From the NCBI GenBank assembly GCA_965199245.1, contig CBDAQP010000003.1, positions 744,001 to 808,000 on the forward strand: DNA of 64,000 nt, in the 5' to 3' direction. Source of the stretch: Carbonatibacter sp965199245 (GTDB lineage: Bacteria > Pseudomonadota > Alphaproteobacteria > Kiloniellales > Kiloniellaceae). The notes beneath the pieces were generated by a model, which was not told the DNA's origin, ran no database searches, and saw only the letters and a list, made by a program, of their open reading frames with translations. Shown here piece after piece: positions 38,704-48,337 of the stretch. Positions within the stretch are counted from its first letter, which is position 1, and the number at the start of each line of letters is the position of its first letter. A program made the translations under genes and the position numbers.

Positions 38704-39446
38704 TGTTTCACCTGATTACACGTCCGCAGGCTGACCTCGAACCCTTTCGCTCTGAACTGGAGGCTTTAGGTCTGCGCACCCTGCATGATCCGGTTTTTGA
38801 TCTGGTTTTTACACCCCCCAAACAGCCCCTGAATTTAGATGGTGTGCAAGCATTGTTGATGACATCTGCAAATGGCTTACGTGCTTTTGCACGAGTCAGC
38901 AAACGGCGTGATGTGGCTGTTTTTGCTGTCGGCGACTCAACAGCACAAGAAGCGCAAGTCGCAGGATTTACAGATATCCACAGTGCCGGGGGTGATCTCG
39001 ATCATCTGATCTCTCTCGTCAGTGCGCGAGTCAAGGCTGAGCGGGGGAGCTTGTTTCACCCTGCTGCGTCTGTCCTAGCGGGTGATTTGGGGCAAGCCCT
39101 CACACGACGCGGCTTTGCCTATCACCGCGCAGTTCTCTATACCGCCCGTCCAGCGCACGCCTTGCGCCCAGAAACAATCCGGCTTTTACACACAGGAAAC
39201 ATTTCATCCCTCTCATTTTTTTCACCACGTTCGGCGCAAACCTTCATCGCACTGGCCCGGCAAGCGGGTCTTGTGGACAGGTTATCCGGCCGCATCGCAT
39301 TTTGCCTCAGTCACGCTGTGGCAACAGCATTGGACGGGGCCACAGTGAAACCAGATCACAGCATGCACACCCGCATTGCTCAAAAACCGGAACGCAGGGC
39401 CTTGCTTTTTGAAATCAAGACTCATCTGTCGGCACAATTCAGTTGA
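38703..39446 (+). CDS. hemD: Uroporphyrinogen-III synthase
   Basis: HemD closes hydroxymethylbilane with inversion of ring D. The sequence is weakly conserved, as is normal for this enzyme. The start FHLITRPQADLEPF, the LLMTSANGLRAF segment, VGDSTAQEAQVAGF and LSFFSPRSAQTF fit the two-domain HemD fold. It has about 247 residues. The start is ATG 38703, which shares a base with the hemC stop; the preceding GTG at 38700 is also in frame. Position between hemC and mic60 supports the call. Confidence 0.88.
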   Translation: MFHLITRPQADLEPFRSELEALGLRTLHDPVFDLVFTPPKQPLNLDGVQALLMTSANGLRAFARVSKRRDVAVFAVGDSTAQEAQVAGFTDIHSAGGDLDHLISLVSARVKAERGSLFHPAASVLAGDLGQALTRRGFAYHRAVLYTARPAHALRPETIRLLHTGNISSLSFFSPRSAQTFIALARQAGLVDRLSGRIAFCLSHAVATALDGATVKPDHSMHTRIAQKPERRALLFEIKTHLSAQFS

Positions 39447-39513
39447 TTTTTTTGTACGTACGCCCATTATGCGTACGCTCCCTTGAAAAAAACACAGCAC
39501 ATGAGGCGACGTT

Positions 39514-40902
39514 ATGGTGGACAAAAAAGAGCATGAAGCAAAGCAATCACCTGTGCAGGAGGTGATCCGTGCCTTTGGCGGTTTGCGCCCTCTTGCCAAG
39601 GCTTTGGGGGTTGCGGTCAGCACCGTGCAAGGATGGAAAGAACGCGACTCCATTCCAGCAGTACGTCACGAAGACATTCTCAAAGTAGCAGCGGAACAGT
39701 CCCTTGTACTGGATGTTATGCTGGTGCGAGCGTGTGACAGTGCGCGAGGGACGAAAACTGCACCACTCAAGACTGCACCACTCAGGGGAAAAAGCTCTAT
39801 TCCCGAATCTTATCCCGAAGAGTTCCCCCAAAAAAAGACAGGCCCCACAGAAAAAGAAACCAAGGAGACGGAGAAAAAAAATCATCCGCCTGTCGGAAAC
39901 ACCTCTGCGCTAAAGACAGAACAACAGCAGGAAACGACACGACAAAAACAAAAAGTCGCACAGAAAATCAAAAAGGGCACTCTTCCCCCCCGCAAGACGC
40001 AACGTTTTTTTAGCGGGGCATTTTCTTGGTTTATTCTTGGTCTTGTGATCGTCGGTGGGTCATTTGTTGCGCGGGACTATTGGCTACCGGTGGTACAAAC
40101 CGCTACCCGCGATGATTTAGCCGCCGACGACGTTGAACGACGTTTGCGCGACCTTGAAAGGACTGTTGCGGATCAACAAACGCTGTTGGCGCAGAGTGCA
40201 CGGGATTTTGCCACCTTGGCGCAGGAGCAAAACCGCCTTGCCTCTAAAGCTCTCTCTATTTCATCACATGCGACAGGGTCATCCAATCAGTCCTCAGAGG
40301 GGGCTGATGTCATCCGCCTTCAGGCCCAGATTGATGATCTGCGTGGTCAATTCGCGCAATCGCCCGATATGCCACTTTATTTGGTGCTGTCGATTTTTCA
40401 GCTCCGCGATGCCTTGCGCGGCTCTGCGCCCTTTGTCCGTGAACTCGACCTTGTCCGACAAGCCGGACAGGGCTACACAACTCTCTTGCGGACTTTGGAT
40501 CCGCTTGATGCAATGGCGGCGGAAGGCTTGCCGTCTATGATGTCGCTCAAACGCGACTTTCCAGCGATGGCACGCGCGGTCATTTCGGCAAACAAGGTCA
40601 ACGCCGCCGACGGCTGGCTGGCGCGGGCAGTCGGGCGTGTGACAGATCTTGTGTCCCTGCGTCGAACGGGTCTGGAAGACGGGCAAAGCCTTGCGGCGCG
40701 GCTCTGGCGCGCGGAGAATCTTTTGCTGGAAGACAATCTAGATGGCGCGGCACAGGAATTGCGCCAGCTTCAGGGACCAGCCCTGCGCGCGGCGGACGAC
40801 TGGCTCGGACGCGCAGATCAGCGCGTACAGGCCCGTTCACTCCTGCGACAACTGACGTTTTTACTCGGTAATCTTATGGCGCGGGGGGGGACAGAACAGT
40901 GA
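39514..40902 (+). CDS. Mic60/mitofilin-like membrane protein with N-terminal HTH
   Basis: The gene position (hemC-hemD-X-hemY) and layout match the alphaproteobacterial Mic60 homologues, ancestors of the mitochondrial crista-junction protein. One membrane segment lies at about residues 168-188 (AFSWFILGLVIVGGSFVA). A charged, Lys/Glu-rich spacer precedes it, a coiled coil follows (about 205-245, VERRLRDLERTVADQQTLL), then a helical mitofilin-like domain. The first 66 residues are unusual: AFGGLRPLAKALGVAVSTVQ with GWKERDSIPAVRHEDIL looks like a small Cro/CI-type helix-turn-helix (carph-isopro-like). 462 residues. Its stop overlaps the hemY start. Confidence 0.8.
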   Translation: MVDKKEHEAKQSPVQEVIRAFGGLRPLAKALGVAVSTVQGWKERDSIPAVRHEDILKVAAEQSLVLDVMLVRACDSARGTKTAPLKTAPLRGKSSIPESYPEEFPQKKTGPTEKETKETEKKNHPPVGNTSALKTEQQQETTRQKQKVAQKIKKGTLPPRKTQRFFSGAFSWFILGLVIVGGSFVARDYWLPVVQTATRDDLAADDVERRLRDLERTVADQQTLLAQSARDFATLAQEQNRLASKALSISSHATGSSNQSSEGADVIRLQAQIDDLRGQFAQSPDMPLYLVLSIFQLRDALRGSAPFVRELDLVRQAGQGYTTLLRTLDPLDAMAAEGLPSMMSLKRDFPAMARAVISANKVNAADGWLARAVGRVTDLVSLRRTGLEDGQSLAARLWRAENLLLEDNLDGAAQELRQLQGPALRAADDWLGRADQRVQARSLLRQLTFLLGNLMARGGTEQ

Positions 40903-42329
40903 TTCGTCGGATATTTTTCTATTTTTTGAAACTTTCTATTTTTGTTGGTCTTGCGGTCTGGATTGCCAATCGCCCCGGTTTTATCACGCTGGATTGGATG
41001 GGTTATCGTCTTGAAACTTCTGTTTCTTTTGCAATTTTTTGTCTATTCATTCTGTTTGTGGTTACTGTCTTACTGACGCGCGTCTGGCTATCTGTGCGGA
41101 TATTGCCCCGGATGTGGGGGCGGTCGCGTCGCGCACAACGGCGCGATGCTGGTGACATTGCCATCAAACACGGCATGATTGCGGTGGCACAGGGCGATGG
41201 GGTTGTCGCAAATCAGCATTTGGCAAAGGCTGGTCGTCTCGTCGGGGATCAGGCCCCTTTGATCCTGTTACTCCGGGCGCAGGCGGCCCACCTCTGCGAG
41301 GATGACTCCTCTGCAACCCGGGTCTATGAAAAGATGATGTCTGTTCCTGACCTGGCGGTGTTAGGCCTGCGGGGTCTGATGGCTCAGGCCCAAAAACGCG
41401 GGGACAGGGACACCGCCCTGACCCTGGCACAACAAGCACAAAAACGCGCCCCGAAATCGGCTTGGGCCGCAGAAGCTCTTTTCAAACTTTACGAACGCTG
41501 TGGCGATTTAGAGTCTGCGGAGGAGACCCTGTCTGTTGCCGTGCGTCACGGGGCGATGACACGGGCGCAAGGGAACAGAAAACGCGCCCTGATTGGTTAT
41601 CTGCGGACGACTCGCCTGTCTCGGGAAAACAAACTGGCTGAGGCCCTGAGTGCCGCAAAGGCCGCGCACAAACTAGCCCCGTCGTTGAGTGCGCTCACAA
41701 TAGTTTATGCCGAACTCCTGATTCAAAAAGGCCGACAGCGTGAAGCCCACCATCTGTTGAAAAAGGCCTGGGCGCATGACCCGCATCGCGACCTGGCAAC
41801 GGCCTTTCTAAGAGCCTGTGACTGTGCTGATCCTGTTCATCAGGTGCGCGAACTCACCCAGTTAGTGCGGGGGACGGCAGATCATCGCGAAAGCCGGCTT
41901 GCGCTGGCTTGCGCCAATATGGACGCGGGCCTCTGGGGGGCAGCACGGACACAGCTGACGGTTCTCTGTGCAGAAGGCAGGCCCAGCCGGACACTGTGCC
42001 AGCTGATGGCACGCCTTGAACAGGGCGAGCATGGCGACGCAACACAGGCCGCCTTATGGTTCCAACGCGCCATAACCGCGCCTGTGCCCATGACCTGGCT
42101 CTGCCAGGCCTGCGGAGGCGGAGCAGAAAAATGGACACCACATTGCCCACACTGCGAGGTGCTCGACAGCCTCAACTGGTCACGTCCACGCTGGTCATTG
42201 GAAACCGACGGACAACTTGAAACAGACCCGCAGGCCCCTGCGACACCCGCCATTGCGGCATTGCCCGCTATTCAAAAAATAGAGTCATCCCCAGACGTAG
42301 AAAGACGCCTGCGTCAATCAGGAACTTAA
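40899..42329 (+). CDS. hemY: HemY-like TPR membrane protein
   Basis: This is the proteobacterial HemY of the hem cluster, an inner-membrane protein with tetratricopeptide repeats, not protoporphyrinogen oxidase. Two N-terminal membrane segments are visible (residues 3-22 and 40-62). Helical repeats follow (ARARGxF-like, ALTLAQQAQKRAPKSAWAAEAL, AKAAHKLAPSLSALTIVYAE). Near the C-terminus LCQACGGG and HCPHCEVLDSLNWSRP form a CxxC-CxxC zinc-ribbon-like element, common in the alphaproteobacterial form. Function in heme homeostasis is not settled. 476 residues; GTG start overlapping the upstream stop (GTGA). Confidence 0.85.
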   Translation: MIRRIFFYFLKLSIFVGLAVWIANRPGFITLDWMGYRLETSVSFAIFCLFILFVVTVLLTRVWLSVRILPRMWGRSRRAQRRDAGDIAIKHGMIAVAQGDGVVANQHLAKAGRLVGDQAPLILLLRAQAAHLCEDDSSATRVYEKMMSVPDLAVLGLRGLMAQAQKRGDRDTALTLAQQAQKRAPKSAWAAEALFKLYERCGDLESAEETLSVAVRHGAMTRAQGNRKRALIGYLRTTRLSRENKLAEALSAAKAAHKLAPSLSALTIVYAELLIQKGRQREAHHLLKKAWAHDPHRDLATAFLRACDCADPVHQVRELTQLVRGTADHRESRLALACANMDAGLWGAARTQLTVLCAEGRPSRTLCQLMARLEQGEHGDATQAALWFQRAITAPVPMTWLCQACGGGAEKWTPHCPHCEVLDSLNWSRPRWSLETDGQLETDPQAPATPAIAALPAIQKIESSPDVERRLRQSGT

Positions 42330-42407
42330 ATCAGGGAAATAAAACATGGCTTTCACGATGGCTACCGCTTTACCACGGTAGAGTGTAAATTTATTGCACA
42401 GCGTGTC

Positions 42408-42436
42408 TTGATTTTTTTGAAAAGTCCCGATATTCT
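42408..42436 (+). promoter_or_regulatory. Likely promoter of the Bax-inhibitor-1 family gene
   Basis: TTGATT (42408-42413), 17 bases, TATTCT (42431-42436). The transcript would start about 85 bases before the ATG at 42530. The rest of the 200-base gap after hemY shows nothing else. Confidence 0.5.
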
Positions 42437-42529
42437 AGTAAGTGGTGAGAGGCCGCATCAAGACGATGCCGTGTCTGTCCCGTGACGGTGGAGTTTTTGG
42501 ACAACTGTTGACAACCAAAGGTGAAAAGA

Positions 42530-43246
42530 ATGATGGAGCGTCCCCGGTTTGAGAATGTGACTGCCCGGCAGGAGGCGGTCGCAAACTATGATGCGGGCTT
42601 GCGGGCCTATATGCTAAAAGTCTACAATTATATGGCTCTTGCGCTGGTCATGACAGGTTTGACGGCGTTTGGTGTCTCGCAAAGTCCCGCGATGATTAAC
42701 GCCATTTTCGGAACCCCTTTACAGTGGGTTGTGATGCTTGCACCGATTGGTTTTGTTTTCTTCCTGTCTGCGAAAATTCACACGATGAAGCCCGCCACCG
42801 CCCAGATAGTTTTTTGGATTTATGCGGTGTTGATGGGCGTGTCGCTATCGTCGATCTTTTTGGTCTTTACCGGAGCCTCTGTTACACGGGTTTTCTTTAT
42901 CTCTGCAGCGGCCTTTGCAGGCTTGAGCCTGTTTGGCTATACGACAAAACGCGACCTTGGCCCGATTGGTGCCGCCCTGACAATGGCCTTAATCGGTTTG
43001 ATTGTCGCCAGCATCGTCAATATCTTTTTGGCGTCTTCCGGGTTTCAGTTCCTTATTTCACTACTCGGTGTTGTGATCTTTGCCGGAATGACGGCTTATG
43101 ACACCCAGCAAATCAAACTGTCTTATACGGAAGCTCTCTCTGCTGAGGATGGAGAGCGGATGGCAATCTTTGGAGCCTTGCGCCTCTATCTGGATTTTAT
43201 CAACCTCTTTGTCATGCTGTTGCAGTTGCTTGGCAACCGCGAGTAG
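42530..43246 (+). CDS. Bax inhibitor-1 (YbhL/YccA-like) membrane protein
   Basis: A 238-residue inner-membrane protein with seven hydrophobic segments, from YNYMALALVMTGLTAFGVS to the C-terminal LDFINLFVMLLQLLGNRE, the typical ending of this family. YDTQQIKLSYTEA before the last helix is the conserved acidic/loop region. Bacterial members are proposed pH-sensitive calcium-leak channels or modulators of the FtsH protease; which applies here is unknown. I chose ATG 42530 with AAAGGTG upstream over the GTG three codons earlier. It is flanked by its own promoter and a strong terminator, so it is probably a single-gene unit. Confidence 0.93.
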   Translation: MMERPRFENVTARQEAVANYDAGLRAYMLKVYNYMALALVMTGLTAFGVSQSPAMINAIFGTPLQWVVMLAPIGFVFFLSAKIHTMKPATAQIVFWIYAVLMGVSLSSIFLVFTGASVTRVFFISAAAFAGLSLFGYTTKRDLGPIGAALTMALIGLIVASIVNIFLASSGFQFLISLLGVVIFAGMTAYDTQQIKLSYTEALSAEDGERMAIFGALRLYLDFINLFVMLLQLLGNRE

Positions 43247-43266
43247 GTGACCTGACTTTTGCCAAG

Positions 43267-43294
43267 AACCCCGCTCTTGAAGCGGGGTTTTTTG
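43267..43294 (+). terminator. Rho-independent terminator after the Bax-inhibitor-1 gene
   Basis: AACCCCGCT (43267-43275) pairs with AGCGGGGTT (43281-43289) across a 5-base loop and runs into TTTTTT. It lies 21 bases past the stop and upstream of the chosen recQ start. Confidence 0.92.
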
Positions 43295-43327
43295 TCACTT
43301 CCTTTCAAAAACGCGAGGACAGAGCCG

Positions 43328-45142
43328 TTGACAGAAAATCGCCCTGCCGAGGTTCTACACAGGGTTTTCGGCTATGACTCCTTTCGCGGAGATCAGGCGA
43401 CCATTATCGACCGGGTAATCGCGGGGGGGGATGCCCTCGTTCTGATGCCAACGGGGGGCGGAAAATCGTTGTGCTATCAGATCCCCGCTCTGTGTCGCGC
43501 GGGTCTTGCGATTGTGATTTCGCCCCTGATTGCCTTGATGCAGGATCAGGTAACGGCCTTGCGCGAACTGGGGGTTCGTGCGGCATCGATGAATTCATCC
43601 CTTGACTACAATGAGGTCAGAGCAGTTGAATCTGCTGTGCGCGCCGGAGAGCTTGATCTATTGTATGTTGCCCCGGAAAAAGTCATGACGGAACCTTTCC
43701 TGAACTTGCTTGACGGGTGTGAACTGTCCCTTTTTGCCATTGATGAAGCCCACTGTGTGTCACAATGGGGGCATGATTTCAGGCCGGAATACCTCCAGCT
43801 TGCAATCCTGCCACAACGCTTTGCGGGAATTCCACGCATTGCCTTAACAGCAACGGCGGATGGCCCGACACGCCGCGACATTGTGGAGCGTCTTGATTTA
43901 CAGGCGGCACAACACTACATCGCCGGGTTCGATCGGCCTAATATTCGCTATTGCGTTGCCCTGAAAAATTCTCCGCGCCGACAGCTTGAAGGCTTTCTCG
44001 ATAACCACAAGGGCGAATCAGGTATTATCTACTGCATGTCACGTAACAAGGCTACGGAGACGGCTGAATTTTTAAGGGGGTTAGGCTATCATGCCCTCGC
44101 CTATCATGCAGGCATGAGCCAGCAAGACAGAGACGACAACCAGTCTGTTTTTATTGGTGATGATGGCGTGATTATGGTGGCCACCGTGGCCTTTGGCATG
44201 GGCATTAACAAACCCGATGTGCGCTTTGTTGTTCATCTTGACCTGCCAAAATCCCTAGAGGCCTATTATCAGGAAACAGGACGCGCCGGACGCGATGGAT
44301 TGCCTGCCGAAGCCTGGATGGTCTATGGAATGGGCGATCTGGCCCGCCTGCATCAAATGATGGCTCAATCAGAGGCCCCCGCAGAACAAAAACGCATCGA
44401 AAAACGTAAACTGGATGCGCTTTTAGGTTTTTGTGAAACAGCCCGATGTCGACGTCAGGTGGTGCTAGGCTATTTTGGTGAAAAGGCGACGGAACCATGT
44501 GGAAATTGCGATTGCTGTTTGGAACCTATTGCAACTTTTGAGGGAACAGAGTTGGCACAAAAAGCTCTGTCCTGTGTCTATCGCAGTGGTCAGGCCTTTG
44601 GTGTGGGGCATGTTATTGACCTTTTGCTTGGAGTGTCATCTGAAAAGGCGACCCGCTTTGGGCACGAAACCTTGAGTACCTTTGGCATCGGAACAGAGAT
44701 AACGAAAAACGAATGGCGTTCGTTGTTTCGGCAACTGATCGCATGGGGGTATCTTTTTGTTGACCATGACAGCTACGGGGCCTTGAAACTCACGCCAGAG
44801 GCCCGCCCTGTCTTGAGAGGAGAAAAAGAGGTTGTCTTCAGGCGCGAGCCGCAGGCACAGAAAAAACCGCCAAAGGGAGCAGGGCTGTCTGCTGTGGCAC
44901 GCTCACTCGTCAAGCCCCGTGATCGAGAACTTTTCGAGCAACTCAAACGCCTGCGACTGAGTTTGGCAAAGGCGCAATCTCTACCCCCTTACGTAATCTT
45001 CAATGATCGCAGCCTTGTTGACATGGCGACCCATCGCCCCATAACTCTTGTCGCGTTGGGTGACATTCACGGTGTGGGCAAGCGCAAACTTGAACGTTAC
45101 GGTCAAACCTTCCTTGATGTTATTCAGACTCATGTGACTTAA
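43328..45142 (+). CDS. recQ: ATP-dependent DNA helicase RecQ
   Basis: RecQ unwinds recombination intermediates with 3'-5' polarity. The helicase motifs are MPTGGGKSLCYQIPAL (Walker A), DEAHCVSQWGHDFRPEY (DEAH plus the RecQ aromatic loop) and QETGRAGRDGLPAE (motif VI). The RecQ zinc-binding cysteines follow (CETARCRRQVVL, CGNCDCCLEP), then the winged-helix domain and a C-terminal HRDC domain. I propose a TTG start at 43328 with GAGGA nine bases upstream (604 residues). An earlier in-frame TTG at 43259 would place the terminator hairpin inside the gene. Confidence 0.95.
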   Translation: MTENRPAEVLHRVFGYDSFRGDQATIIDRVIAGGDALVLMPTGGGKSLCYQIPALCRAGLAIVISPLIALMQDQVTALRELGVRAASMNSSLDYNEVRAVESAVRAGELDLLYVAPEKVMTEPFLNLLDGCELSLFAIDEAHCVSQWGHDFRPEYLQLAILPQRFAGIPRIALTATADGPTRRDIVERLDLQAAQHYIAGFDRPNIRYCVALKNSPRRQLEGFLDNHKGESGIIYCMSRNKATETAEFLRGLGYHALAYHAGMSQQDRDDNQSVFIGDDGVIMVATVAFGMGINKPDVRFVVHLDLPKSLEAYYQETGRAGRDGLPAEAWMVYGMGDLARLHQMMAQSEAPAEQKRIEKRKLDALLGFCETARCRRQVVLGYFGEKATEPCGNCDCCLEPIATFEGTELAQKALSCVYRSGQAFGVGHVIDLLLGVSSEKATRFGHETLSTFGIGTEITKNEWRSLFRQLIAWGYLFVDHDSYGALKLTPEARPVLRGEKEVVFRREPQAQKKPPKGAGLSAVARSLVKPRDRELFEQLKRLRLSLAKAQSLPPYVIFNDRSLVDMATHRPITLVALGDIHGVGKRKLERYGQTFLDVIQTHVT

Positions 45143-45212
45143 AGGGAGTTTTGCTTTTTTCCGTTCTTTAGTTTAGATCTGTCTCGTTTACTCAATTTTT
45201 CAGTGTTGCTTA

Positions 45213-46757
45213 ATGCCTGAATTTTCTTCTCTTTCTCATGACAATACTCTCCAGGGCCTCCTTGGGGCTATTTCAGAACTCGCACACGGGTCTGTTGCTG
45301 TTTTGGGTGATGTGATGCTGGATCGTTTCATCTACGGTTCAGTCGCGCGCATTTCACCAGAAGCCCCCATCCCGGTTTTACGCGCCCAGCGACGTATTTC
45401 GATGCTGGGCGGTGCAGGCAATGTCCTGCGTAATCTATCGTCCCTGGGCGTTTCTGCGGGCCTTGTCGCTGTTATTGGCACGGACGAGGCTGGCGGTGAA
45501 CTATCCCGATTGGTCGCACAGGAGGAAAAAACGCACCAGTGTGGTCACTTGGTCTCTGTCCCCGGTCGTCCGACAACGATCAAGGAACGCTTTGTTGCGG
45601 GCAATCAACAACTTTTGCGCGTTGACAGCGAAGACAGCACACCGCTCGCACAGGACACACGCGCGGCGGTGTTGCGTGGTCTTTCCGACTTTTTAACGCG
45701 AACTTGCCCGGGGGCCATTGTTCTTTCGGATTATGGCAAGGGAGTTTTGGATGCGGGAACAATCGCACAGGCGGTTGAGCTGGCCCGGGCCAGGGGGTGC
45801 TTTATTTTGGCAGACCCCAAAGGCCCCGATTATAGCCTCTATCGTGGTGTGTCACTCATCACACCGAATCGCAAGGAACTGCATGAGGCAGCAGGTTTGC
45901 CCACTACAGGCGATAACAATGTTGTGCGGGCGGCTCAACGTCTCATAGGACAGCTGGACATTGGAGCTGTTCTCGCCACGCGTAGTGAGGACGGCATGAC
46001 CCTTGTCACCGCAGAGGGCCAGGTCAGGCATTTTGGGGCAGAAACGCGTGAAGTTTTCGATGTTTCAGGGGCAGGTGATACAGTCATTGCCGTTGTCGCG
46101 GCGGCACTGGCAGCGGGGCTTCCCCTTGAACAGGGCGTCGCCCTCGCCAATAGAGCTGCCGGCCTTGTGGTCAGCAAGACAGGTACGGCAGTTACGACTC
46201 CTGATGAATTGCGTCAATTACTGGGGCAGTCTCTGACTGGTCGTCAGGGTTCCGGTCAGATCAGTGATCTGTCTACACTGTTGGTGCGTGTACAGGGGTG
46301 GCGTGCGGCGGGGCTGGTGGTGGGTGTCACCAACGGCTGTTTCGATATTTTACACCCGGGGCACCTGTCTCTCTTGCGTCAGGCCCGCGCCCATTGTGAT
46401 CGCCTGATTGTCGCACTCAACAGTGATGAGTCGGTGCGCCGTCTCAAGGGGGCACAGCGTCCGATTCAATCCCAAGACGCGCGGGCGGCCATTGTTGCGG
46501 CGCATGAATGCGTGGATCACGTTGTCATTTTTGACACAGACACCCCCCTTGATGTCGTTGTTGCGCTTCGACCCGATGTCCTTATCAAGGGTGCAGACTA
46601 CAGCGAAGACGAAGTTGTCGGGGCGGCGGAGGTCAGGGCCACTGGCGGTCGCATTGTGTTAGCAAAGATCGAGGCAGGCTATTCCACAACAGGCACAGTC
46701 AACAAAATTCATGCGGCAAAGGGTGGACACCCCGGTTCGGAAAAGGGCAAAAAATGA
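45213..46757 (+). CDS. hldE: Bifunctional heptose 7-phosphate kinase / heptose 1-phosphate adenylyltransferase
   Basis: HldE makes ADP-heptose precursor for the lipopolysaccharide inner core. The N-terminal PfkB-type kinase runs to about residue 330, with GDVMLDRFIYG, SDYGKGVL and the catalytic VSGAGDTVIAV. The C-terminal nucleotidyltransferase starts near residue 371 with TNGCFDILHPGHL (HxGH) and has ALNSDESVRRLKG. Both domains are complete in 514 residues. With lpxC it supports a lipopolysaccharide-bearing envelope with a heptose core. The stop overlaps the purH start by four bases. Confidence 0.95.
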   Translation: MPEFSSLSHDNTLQGLLGAISELAHGSVAVLGDVMLDRFIYGSVARISPEAPIPVLRAQRRISMLGGAGNVLRNLSSLGVSAGLVAVIGTDEAGGELSRLVAQEEKTHQCGHLVSVPGRPTTIKERFVAGNQQLLRVDSEDSTPLAQDTRAAVLRGLSDFLTRTCPGAIVLSDYGKGVLDAGTIAQAVELARARGCFILADPKGPDYSLYRGVSLITPNRKELHEAAGLPTTGDNNVVRAAQRLIGQLDIGAVLATRSEDGMTLVTAEGQVRHFGAETREVFDVSGAGDTVIAVVAAALAAGLPLEQGVALANRAAGLVVSKTGTAVTTPDELRQLLGQSLTGRQGSGQISDLSTLLVRVQGWRAAGLVVGVTNGCFDILHPGHLSLLRQARAHCDRLIVALNSDESVRRLKGAQRPIQSQDARAAIVAAHECVDHVVIFDTDTPLDVVVALRPDVLIKGADYSEDEVVGAAEVRATGGRIVLAKIEAGYSTTGTVNKIHAAKGGHPGSEKGKK

Positions 46758-48337
46758 CAACAAGTTCTCCAAAAATTGAACGTGCACTCATTTCGGTTTC
46801 TGACAAGACAGCTCTGGTCAAACTGGGACAAGCCCTGGCAAAATGGGGCATCGAAATTCTGTCCACAGGCGGCTCTGCAAAGGCCCTGCGCACAGCAGGA
46901 CTTGTGGTCACAGAGGTTTCAACCCATACGGGCTTTCCTGAAATTATGGATGGTCGGGTAAAAACACTTCACCCAACGATCCACGGAGGTCTTTTGGCCC
47001 GTCGTGATCTGGAGAGCCACCAACAGGCGATGAGATGTCATGGCATTGCACCGATTGATTTACTGGTGGTCAACCTCTATCCCTTTGCCCGGACTGTTGC
47101 AGCAGGGGCGCAGGACGCAGACTGTATTGAACAGATTGATATTGGTGGCCCGGCAATGATCCGGGCAGCGGCAAAAAATCATGACTTTGTGACAGTTGTC
47201 ACAGACCCTGCGGACTATGACACCGTGATTGAGCATTTGAACGCAGGAACAGGGGCGACCACACCTGAATTACGCCGGAGGCTTGCCGCACAGGCCTATG
47301 GCCATACTGCAGCCTATGATTCAATGGTTGCGGGCTGGTTTGAACAGAGTCAAGGGAACATCTTCCCGCCAGAGATAACCTGGAGCGGACAACGGCAGGT
47401 TCTTTTGCGTTATGGTGAAAATCCCCATCAAACGGCGGCTCTTTATCGATCATCCCAACAGCGTCCAGGTGTGGCCTCTGCGGTGCAATGCCAAGGGAAG
47501 GCCCTTAGCTATAACAATTTAAATGACACCGACGCGGCCTTTGAATTGGTATCGGAATTTTCAAAGCCCTCTGTCGCCATTATCAAACACGCCAACCCTT
47601 GCGGTGTCGCCTCTGCGGACAGCCTTCAAACGGCATGGGACAAAGCCCTGTCCTGTGACCCCGTGTCGGCGTTCGGCGGTATTATTGCGGTGAATCGCAC
47701 TGTGGACGCCATAACGGCGCAGGCCATCTGTGCCCTCTTTGCCGAGGTCGTCATCGCCCCCGATATTGAACAAGCGGCAGAAGATATTTTTGCGACCAAA
47801 AAAAATCTCCGCGTTCTCAAGACCGGAGCAATGGCAAACCCGTTAGCAACGGGAATGACCATGAAAAGTATCGCCGGGGGTTTCCTGCTCCAAAGCCGCG
47901 ATTGCGGACGTTTGTCTGTTGATGATTTTAAAGTTGTGACAAAACGCCCCCCAACAAACCAGGAAAAAAAAGACTTGCTTTTTGCTTTTCGCGTGAGCAA
48001 GCATGTCAAATCCAATGCCATTGTATATGCGAAAGACACGGCCACTGTCGGGATCGGCGCGGGACAGATGAGCCGGGTTGACTCATCGCGGATTGCCGCA
48101 TGGAAAGCGGCAGAGACATCTGAAAAAGCCGGACAGAGCGAGCCGGCAACCCACGGTTCCGTTGTGTCCTCTGATGCTTTTTTTCCCTTTGCCGATGGCC
48201 TGCTGGCGGCGGCGGCGGCGGGGGCGACAGCCATTATTCAACCCGGCGGCTCTCTGCGCGATGAAGAAATCATTGACGCTGCGGATAAAGCGGGTTTAGC
48301 GATGGTCTTCACCGGATTACGCCACTTTCGACATTGA
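46754..48337 (+). CDS. purH: Bifunctional AICAR transformylase / IMP cyclohydrolase
   Basis: PurH performs the last two steps of purine synthesis, giving IMP. The N-terminal cyclohydrolase domain has RALISVSDKTALVKLGQAL and SxGSAKAL-like STGGSAKALR. The transformylase domain has RYGENPHQTAALY, KHANPCGVA and the catalytic Lys-His. It ends VFTGLRHFRH, the family terminus. It has 527 residues and begins within the hldE stop. Its own stop codon is directly abutted by repeat copy D: the GA of TGA starts the repeat. Confidence 0.96.
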   Translation: MTTSSPKIERALISVSDKTALVKLGQALAKWGIEILSTGGSAKALRTAGLVVTEVSTHTGFPEIMDGRVKTLHPTIHGGLLARRDLESHQQAMRCHGIAPIDLLVVNLYPFARTVAAGAQDADCIEQIDIGGPAMIRAAAKNHDFVTVVTDPADYDTVIEHLNAGTGATTPELRRRLAAQAYGHTAAYDSMVAGWFEQSQGNIFPPEITWSGQRQVLLRYGENPHQTAALYRSSQQRPGVASAVQCQGKALSYNNLNDTDAAFELVSEFSKPSVAIIKHANPCGVASADSLQTAWDKALSCDPVSAFGGIIAVNRTVDAITAQAICALFAEVVIAPDIEQAAEDIFATKKNLRVLKTGAMANPLATGMTMKSIAGGFLLQSRDCGRLSVDDFKVVTKRPPTNQEKKDLLFAFRVSKHVKSNAIVYAKDTATVGIGAGQMSRVDSSRIAAWKAAETSEKAGQSEPATHGSVVSSDAFFPFADGLLAAAAAGATAIIQPGGSLRDEEIIDAADKAGLAMVFTGLRHFRH

